NCBI RefSeq assembly: GCF_002259605.1
Contig: NZ_MWWR01000002.1
Location: forward strand, 177,778-241,777
DNA: 64,000 nt
Reading direction: 5' to 3'
From: Pseudoscardovia radai
GTDB taxonomy: Bacteria; Actinomycetota; Actinomycetes; Actinomycetales; Bifidobacteriaceae
Part shown: piece by piece, positions 59,291 through 64,000 of the stretch
How positions within the stretch are numbered: position 1 is the stretch's first letter
Layout of the letters: every line of letters starts with the position of its first letter
The notes under the pieces: model-generated
The model's database searches: none
What the model was told of the DNA's origin: nothing
What the model saw: the letters and a program-made list of their open reading frames with translations, nothing else
Program-made: the position numbers and the translations under genes

Positions 59291-59409
59291 GATAGGCATC
59301 CTGCCGCCGAGCCGGTCTCCACAGAGTTTTCCCGTAACCGTACATGGCCGCTAATTGCTGCGAGAGGCATGGCACCGACCGCACACGCCGATTGTGACAC
59401 GCGGCGTAC

Positions 59410-59415
59410 TACTAT
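59410..59415 (+). promoter_or_regulatory. -10 box TACTAT, leaderless start of ybaK
   Basis: TACTAT lies seven bases before ATG 59423. Confidence 0.5.
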
Positions 59416-59422
59416 CGGCACC

Positions 59423-59941
59423 ATGGCCAAGAAGAAAACGAAGAAAGGCGGCGCCTCCACGCCTGCAACCGTGCAACTCGACGAGGCTGGGGTGCCGTTC
59501 ACTCTGTATGAATACCATCATTCGGGCGACCACATGGACGAAGGCTATGGCAAGGAGGCCGCCGAGCAACTGGGCAAGGATGAGCGCCAGGTGTGCAAAA
59601 CGCTGCTGGTGAGCACTGAGCACGGCCTCGTGACAGGCGTGGTGCCGGTGAACGGACACATGAGCATGAAAGGCATCGCCCAAGCCGTGGGCGAAAAGAA
59701 AGCGGAGATGGCCGAGCCGAAAGACGCCATGCGCGAAACAGGCTATGTGGTGGGCGGAATATCCCCGCTGGGGCAGCGCACCAAGCACCGCACGGTCATT
59801 GACGAAAGCGTGATGGCCTTTGACGAAGTGCTCGTTTCCGGTGGCAAACGCGGGCTGAGCCTTGGCGTAAACCCCCACGATCTGGTAAAAGTGTTGAACG
59901 CCGTGGTCGCTCCCATCGCCACCGACAAGAAGTCATACTGA
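59423..59941 (+). CDS. ybaK: Cys-tRNA(Pro) deacylase YbaK
   Basis: A 172-residue trans-editing enzyme that hydrolyses Cys wrongly attached to tRNA-Pro. After a Lys-rich lead the domain shows VPFTLYEYHH, RQVCKTLLVSTEHGLVTGVV with the catalytic Lys, KKAEMAEPKDAMRETGYVVG and GGISPLGQRTKHRTVID, then GGKRGLSLGVNPHDLVKVLN. All are YbaK landmarks. Normal length. The mRNA seems leaderless. It faces the bL37 gene across two hairpins. Confidence 0.95.
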   Translation: MAKKKTKKGGASTPATVQLDEAGVPFTLYEYHHSGDHMDEGYGKEAAEQLGKDERQVCKTLLVSTEHGLVTGVVPVNGHMSMKGIAQAVGEKKAEMAEPKDAMRETGYVVGGISPLGQRTKHRTVIDESVMAFDEVLVSGGKRGLSLGVNPHDLVKVLNAVVAPIATDKKSY

Positions 59942-59960
59942 CCTCAAGTCTGCTTGGACC

Positions 59961-59990
59961 ATGCACTGCGCGATGCATCGCGCAGTGCAT
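59961..59990. repeat. Perfect 30-bp palindrome without loop
   Basis: Positions 59961-59975 are the exact reverse complement of 59976-59990 (arm ATGCACTGCGCGATG). It begins 20 bases after the ybaK stop. The outer sequence partly repeats (GCATCGCGCA occurs twice). There is no T-run on either side. Confidence 0.9.
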
Positions 59991-59995
59991 CGCGC

Positions 59996-60065
59996 ACAAA
60001 AAACACGGGAGCCCGCTGTGCATCAATCGCCTCATGCGAGGTGGTCGATGCACGGCGGGCTCCCG
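59996..60065 (-). terminator. Terminator of the bL37 gene
   Basis: On the minus strand CGGGAGCCCGC pairs with GCGGGCTCCCG (60055-60065 with 60006-60016), with an inner stem, and is followed by TGTTTTTTGTG. Confidence 0.85.
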
Positions 60066-60106
60066 ATAACTAGCCGTATTAGGGCAGCCGTGACATCACA
60101 GCGATA

Positions 60107-60181
60107 TCAGGCGTTCGGCCTCTTGCCGTGGTTGGCAGCCTTCTTACGACGGTCACGACGCATACGTCCGCGCTTTCCCAT
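60107..60181 (-). CDS. Small ribosomal-associated protein bL37-like, 24 residues
   Basis: An unusually short but convincing gene. The peptide starts MGKRGRMRRDRRKKAANHGK and ends RPNA, nearly the same as mycobacterial bL37, a 24-residue protein of the 50S subunit found in actinobacteria. AAAGGAG lies six bases before the ATG, and a strong terminator follows the stop. No other coding frame explains the spot. Over a third of its residues are Arg or Lys, fitting rRNA binding. It is too short for most gene finders. Confidence 0.88.
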   Translation of the reverse strand: MGKRGRMRRDRRKKAANHGKRPNA

Positions 60182-60376
60182 GATGACTCCTTTGGTTTAA
60201 ACGTTTAAGCCTTTGGGATTATCGCACAGACGCCCGACGAATGCCAAACCGCGTCCATCGTCGGGCATTCCGGGCCTTGCGCCGCCGATACCACGGAGAA
60301 CGCAGCGCCCAGGCCATCGCGCTCCCCATGTCCGCCGCGGCGCAGCCCGCCGCTCCCTTCGCGCGCCCCGTCACGC

Positions 60377-60382
60377 TACGAT
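60377..60382 (+). promoter_or_regulatory. -10 box TACGAT, leaderless start of ispH
   Basis: TACGAT lies six bases before GTG 60389. Confidence 0.5.
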
Positions 60383-60388
60383 GGCATC

Positions 60389-61444
60389 GTGACTTCGTTT
60401 ACACCTACGCACACCGCAGACACAGCGGACGCAGAAACACCCACCCACGCCGCACGCCGCACAATCGTGCTCGCGAACCCCCGCGGGTTCTGCGCCGGCG
60501 TCGACCGCGCCATCCTCACCGTGCGCCGCCTCCTCGAGGCGCAGGCCACGGCCGACATCCCCGACGGGCTGCCGCCCGTGTACGTGCGCCGGCAGATCGT
60601 GCATAACAAGCATGTCGTGGCGGATCTCGCCGGTCAGGGCGCGGTTTTCGTCAACGAGCTCGACGACATCCCGGACGAGGCGGCGCGCGCGGGCATCCCC
60701 GTCGTCTTCTCGGCGCACGGCGTGTCGCCCGCCGTCAAGCAGGAGGCGCAGCGCCGCGGCCTGCGCATCGTCGACGCCACCTGCCCCCTCGTCGCCAAGG
60801 TGCACCGCGAGGTGCTGCGCTATGTCAAGGACGGCTACGACGTCATCTACATCGGTCACAAGGGCCACGACGAGGCGGTCGGCGTCATCGGCGAGGCGCC
60901 CGACCGTGTGCTTCTCATCGAGCACGCCGCCGATGTCGACGCGCTCGAACCGCGCCCCGGCGTGCCCCTTGTGTACCTGACGCAGACCACTCTGTCGTCC
61001 GATGAAACCGCCGACATCATCGCCGCGCTCACGACGCGCTTCCCGGGCATCGCCCAGCCGCCGAACTCCGACATCTGCTACGCCACGCAGAACCGGCAGC
61101 ACGCCGTCAAGCTCGTGGCGCAGGAGTCCGACTGCATGGTGATCGTGGGCTCGGCGAATTCCTCGAATTCCATGCGGCTCGTCGAAGTGGCCCGGCAGGC
61201 GCTGCTCGAACACGGGCGCGCGGGCGGCGCGCACCGCGTGGATGACGCGGGCCAGCTCGACCGCGCGTGGTTCGACGATGCGCGCACCGTCGGCGTGTCG
61301 TCGGGTGCCTCCGTTCCCGACGAGCTCGTGGACGGCGTGGTCGAGACGCTGCGTTCCTGGGGCTTCGATGCGATGCGCGACGTGCAGACCGTCGAGGAGA
61401 CCATGCATTTCGTGCCCCCGGCCGCCGTGCGCGCGCTGCGCTAG
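60389..61444 (+). CDS. ispH: 4-hydroxy-3-methylbut-2-enyl diphosphate reductase
   Basis: A 351-residue Fe-S enzyme, the last step of the MEP pathway, giving IPP and DMAPP. The three cluster cysteines are in ANPRGFCAGVDRAI (Cys35), VDATCPLVAKVHREV and SDICYATQNRQHAV. HNKHVV and HGVSPAV give substrate-binding His, and SANSSNSMRL the phosphate site. It starts with GTG and a close -10 box. A 30-residue segment with a high Ala/Arg content sits before the C-terminus (ALLEHGRAGGAHRVDDAGQL). Pairs with dxs at 46-48 kb. Confidence 0.95.
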   Translation: MTSFTPTHTADTADAETPTHAARRTIVLANPRGFCAGVDRAILTVRRLLEAQATADIPDGLPPVYVRRQIVHNKHVVADLAGQGAVFVNELDDIPDEAARAGIPVVFSAHGVSPAVKQEAQRRGLRIVDATCPLVAKVHREVLRYVKDGYDVIYIGHKGHDEAVGVIGEAPDRVLLIEHAADVDALEPRPGVPLVYLTQTTLSSDETADIIAALTTRFPGIAQPPNSDICYATQNRQHAVKLVAQESDCMVIVGSANSSNSMRLVEVARQALLEHGRAGGAHRVDDAGQLDRAWFDDARTVGVSSGASVPDELVDGVVETLRSWGFDAMRDVQTVEETMHFVPPAAVRALR

Positions 61445-61493
61445 ACGCGGGGCGGCGTCGCCCTGGCGCCGAGCGATTGTCAAACAACCCCCG

Positions 61494-61499
61494 CACAAT
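61494..61499 (+). promoter_or_regulatory. -10-like box CACAAT, possible leaderless start
   Basis: CACAAT lies seven bases before ATG 61507. It is a weaker match than the other boxes in this window. Confidence 0.35.
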
Positions 61500-61506
61500 G
61501 GTGGGC

Positions 61507-62325
61507 ATGACATCGCGCATTCTCGAACGGCTGGACGCGCTCCGGCCGCAGGCCCCCGACACTCCCCTCGCCCAGTCGCTGCTTCTCGGCTTCGACACGG
61601 AGACCACGGGGCTGTCGGCGACGAAAGACGCCATCGTCTCCGCCTCGCTGGTCCTGCGCGACCCCGCCGTCGGATTCGACGGCGACGTGAACGACGCGTG
61701 GCTGATCAACCCGCACCGTCATATCTCGGCGGGCGCCGGCGCCGTCAACGGCTTCACCGACGATTTCGTCATCTCCCACGGAGCGGAGCCGGTCCCGACG
61801 CTCGACATCATCGCCGACGCCATCGGACGCGCCCAGGAGCTGCGCATCCCCATCGTGGCGTATAACGCGCCCTTCGACATCCACATGCTCGAGGGCGACC
61901 TGGAACGCTGGAACCTCGCGGACCTGCCCTCGCGCAGCGGCGGCAGCGGCCTGCTCGTGGCCGATCCGCTCGTCATCGACCGCTTCGTCTCCCACCGCAA
62001 GGGGCACCGCACGCTCACGGCCACGACGGAGTACTACGGCGTGCGTCCCCACGGCAGTTTCCACGACGCGACCACCGACACCGTGGCCACGCTCGACCTG
62101 CTCGGCCCCATGACGCGCCTGTTCCCCGAGGTCGGCGCACTGCGCCTCGACGAGCTCATGGCATGGCAGTCCCACGCCTTCGCCTCGTGGAAAGAGGGGT
62201 ACAATGCATGGGCGCGTGACCACGGCCGCCGCCCCCGCTCCGACACATGGTTCGACGGCGTTGCGGGAAACGGTGCCGAGGACGCCGGCACCCCGGGCGA
62301 GGCCACGGTCCAGGACGCCGAGTGA
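61507..62325 (+). CDS. DEDDh 3'-5' exonuclease (DnaQ-like)
   Basis: A 272-residue nuclease of the DNA polymerase III epsilon fold. Exo I LLGFDTETTGLSATKDAIVS has the Asp30-x-Glu32 pair; Exo II is YNAPFDIHML; Exo III has the His and last Asp in GSFHDATTDTVATLDLL. SRKGHRTL-like SHRKGHRTLTATTEYYG lies between. It lacks a polymerase-binding tail and instead has a C-terminal 60 residues ending acidic. Role may be in RNA or DNA 3'-end trimming or repair. It stands alone after ispH. Confidence 0.88.
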   Translation: MTSRILERLDALRPQAPDTPLAQSLLLGFDTETTGLSATKDAIVSASLVLRDPAVGFDGDVNDAWLINPHRHISAGAGAVNGFTDDFVISHGAEPVPTLDIIADAIGRAQELRIPIVAYNAPFDIHMLEGDLERWNLADLPSRSGGSGLLVADPLVIDRFVSHRKGHRTLTATTEYYGVRPHGSFHDATTDTVATLDLLGPMTRLFPEVGALRLDELMAWQSHAFASWKEGYNAWARDHGRRPRSDTWFDGVAGNGAEDAGTPGEATVQDAE

Positions 62326-62442
62326 AGAAACGCCGCATTCTGCACGCCATGGCGCACGGAGGACGCCCCGTGGCGCGACAATAGGAGGCGCATGACGCCG
62401 CGGCGCCACCGCAGACAGATGACAAGACGATTGGAGACATCC

Positions 62443-63633
62443 ATGATCGAGATTGCGAAGACCTCATACGCCGAGATGGAGGGCGCCGCGGCGAAGGCCG
62501 GGCTCACGCTCCCCATCGAGCAGACCGAGGTCTGGGCGCACTACCAGGAGACGATCGAGGGGCGCATGCCGATCGGCGCGTTCGTCATCAAGCGCGACGG
62601 CGAGCCGATTGCGTTCCTCTCCCTCATGGACTTCCAGACGCACGGCTTCCACTTCGCCCGCTCCGCCCACGGCCCCGCCTATGTGACGCCGCCAACCGCC
62701 GAGGAGGAGCAGGAGGTCATTGACGCGCTCGCCGACTACGTGCACCGCACCTTCCGCTCCGTCAAGTTCCTGCGCTGCGCCATCGCGCACGAGATCCCGC
62801 AGGCGAGCGTCGTGCTGTCGACGGTTCCCTACGATTCCACCGTGGTGCTCGACCTGACCGGCGGCGATGATGCGATCCTGGGGCGCATGAAGCGCCGCGG
62901 CCGCCGCGACGTGCGCAAGGCGCTGCGCGAATGCTCCGCCACATGCGCGGACGAAACCGAGAACGCCATGGCATCGTTCGAGGAATACTACGACGTGATG
63001 CGCGAGACGGGCGCCCGAGACGGCTTCACCCCGGCCCCGATCAGCGATTACGAGGACATGATCCGCATCCTGGGTCCGGAGCATTGCCGCGTATTCGCCG
63101 CACGCCTGGGCGAGCATGTGGAGGCGTGGTCGATCGTGACGGCGAACGGCGACACCTGCGTGCGCTACTACGGCGCCATGCGCAACGGGGCGATGCGCAT
63201 GCACGTGACCGACAAGCTGCTGTACTCCGAGGCGTGCGAGCTGGGCGGCCAGGGCTTCGCGAAATACGACCTCATGGGCATCGGCTCCGACTTTGCGCCC
63301 AGCCTCATGGGCCTCAACGAGTTCAAGACCAAGTTCACCGAGGAAATCACGCATGTGGCGCCCGAGCGCGACGTGCCGCTGCACAAGACGTACTACAGGC
63401 TCCTGCTCCTGCTCAAGAAGCTGCGCAATCGTGGCAAGGAGCAGAAGACCGCCGACGAGGTGAAGGCGGAGAAGGACGCACATGGAGGCAAGGGCGCGTC
63501 CGATTCCGCGGCGAAGAAGAACGATGGCGCGGCGAAGAACGACGCCGCGAAGAATGCAGCCGCGGCGAAGAACGCGACCGCGGCCGACACGCCGAAGGAC
63601 GCGGCGGACGACGCCATGAAGCGGACGAAGTGA
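62443..63633 (+). CDS. FemABX-type aminoacyltransferase (peptidoglycan bridge)
   Basis: A 396-residue protein with twin GNAT-like domains that adds an amino acid from aminoacyl-tRNA to the lipid II stem peptide. IEQTEVWAHYQETIEGRMPI and FVIKRDGEPIAFLSLMDFQT start domain 1A; RRGRRDVRKALRE is the substrate region; VEAWSIVTANGDTCVRYYGA with EFKTKFTEEI (late in the protein) forms domain 1B. From about residue 345 a Lys/Ala/Asn-rich low-complexity tail follows (AAKNDAAKNAAAAKNATAAD). In bifidobacteria such enzymes build Ala/Ser/Thr-type bridges. It stands before a MurE-like gene, consistent with wall assembly. The start follows TTGGAG. Confidence 0.9.
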   Translation: MIEIAKTSYAEMEGAAAKAGLTLPIEQTEVWAHYQETIEGRMPIGAFVIKRDGEPIAFLSLMDFQTHGFHFARSAHGPAYVTPPTAEEEQEVIDALADYVHRTFRSVKFLRCAIAHEIPQASVVLSTVPYDSTVVLDLTGGDDAILGRMKRRGRRDVRKALRECSATCADETENAMASFEEYYDVMRETGARDGFTPAPISDYEDMIRILGPEHCRVFAARLGEHVEAWSIVTANGDTCVRYYGAMRNGAMRMHVTDKLLYSEACELGGQGFAKYDLMGIGSDFAPSLMGLNEFKTKFTEEITHVAPERDVPLHKTYYRLLLLLKKLRNRGKEQKTADEVKAEKDAHGGKGASDSAAKKNDGAAKNDAAKNAAAAKNATAADTPKDAADDAMKRTK

Positions 63634-63667
63634 AGACCGCGTAGAATACGGCGCAGAGAATTCGAGC

Positions 63668-63707
63668 GATGATGCCGGGATGGGCCGATGGCCGTCCCGG
63701 CATCATC
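63668..63707 (+). terminator. Hairpin between femX and the murE-like gene
   Basis: A perfect 13-bp stem (63668-63680 with 63695-63707) lies about 35 bases after the FemX stop. The tail GTATCC has few T, so it may be a weak terminator or a processing site. Confidence 0.5.
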
Positions 63708-63765
63708 GTATCCGGCGTGAGAGCGCCGCCGGCATTGCAAAGCCGGATGAGAAGAAGGAGCCGTT

Positions 63766-64000
63766 ATGGTTTTTGTGTCTGGTTTGACTGTTCGCGGGGC
63801 GGCGCGCATCCTGCTGGACGCCGGACTCCTGCGCGAGGCCATCATCCCCGCCCGGGACGGCGCAGGCGACTGGACAAGCGACCCCGGCCGCCTGCCCGAC
63901 ACGCGCCTGACCGACGCCACCTACGACACCCGCCGCATCACGCCCGGCGCCCTCCTGTTCTGCAAAGGGAACTTCCGCCCCGAATACCTCAAGGACGCCG
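63766..64000 (+). CDS. murE: MurE-like UDP-MurNAc-tripeptide ligase, 5' part
   Basis: Only the first 78 residues are inside the window. They read VRGAARILLDAGLLREAIIP and then TDATYDTRRITPGALLFCKG with NFRPEYLKDA, matching the N-terminal uridine-binding domain of Mur ligases of the MurE type in bifidobacteria, where the added residue is usually L-lysine or ornithine. The catalytic domain lies beyond the edge. AAGGAG is six bases before the ATG. With the FemABX enzyme just upstream it forms a wall-peptide pair. Confidence 0.8.
   Translation, partial: MVFVSGLTVRGAARILLDAGLLREAIIPARDGAGDWTSDPGRLPDTRLTDATYDTRRITPGALLFCKGNFRPEYLKDA

Overview
The window looks like a chromosome segment of a Bifidobacterium or close relative. 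The backbone is GC-rich and carries typical actinobacterial neighbourhoods: parA-scpA-scpB, infC-rpmI-rplT, DUF3710 next to DUF3159, a 24-residue bL37-type ribosomal protein, infC starting at AUC, and several promoters whose -10 box sits only 6-7 bases before the start codon. The species cannot be fixed from sequence alone. No rRNA, tRNA or CRISPR array was seen.

Layout. (a) 1-7.9 kb: partial oleate hydratase with a TetR regulator, two glycosyltransferases, a DUF1304 membrane protein, an ADP-ribosylglycohydrolase, and a quinone-oxidoreductase/Rrf2 pair. (b) About 8.4-23.1 kb: a clearly AT-richer accessory island with Firmicutes-like genes and many broken ones. It holds a class M sirtuin plus zinc-macrodomain pair, an Rrf2 regulon with two matching palindromic operators, a TetR/TMEM175 unit, remnants of a serine recombinase and of an arsenite pump, an ArsR/permease/thioredoxin-like operon, a 209-bp copy of part of the window's own ADP-ribosylglycohydrolase gene, and IS-end-like 28-bp repeats. 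(c) 23.4-33.4 kb: RNA methyltransferase, DUF3159/DUF3710, exonuclease III and a complete oligopeptide ABC transporter (A-B-C-DF). (d) 33.8-49.7 kb: XerC- and XerD-type recombinases, tyrA/pheA, a zinc-ribbon membrane protein, typA, parA-scpA-scpB, dxs and the infC operon. (e) 50-56 kb: thiS-thiF-thiG under a TPP riboswitch with an adjacent terminator, an NTF2-like protein, an aldo/keto reductase, a HAD phosphatase and thiamine pyrophosphokinase. (f) 56-64 kb: gap, mntH with a short upstream ORF, ybaK, bL37, ispH, a DEDDh exonuclease, a FemABX transferase and the start of a murE-like ligase.

Links between genes: thiSFG builds the thiamine thiazole ring while the pyrophosphokinase makes the TPP that the riboswitch senses. 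Dxs uses TPP and opens the MEP pathway that IspH closes. ParA, ScpA, ScpB and the two Xer recombinases fit chromosome segregation and dimer resolution. FemX and MurE belong to peptidoglycan peptide assembly. The sirtuin, macrodomain and ADP-ribosylglycohydrolase place ADP-ribosylation writing and erasing in one stretch, but the lipoylated target and its ligase that normally accompany this sirtuin are not in the window.
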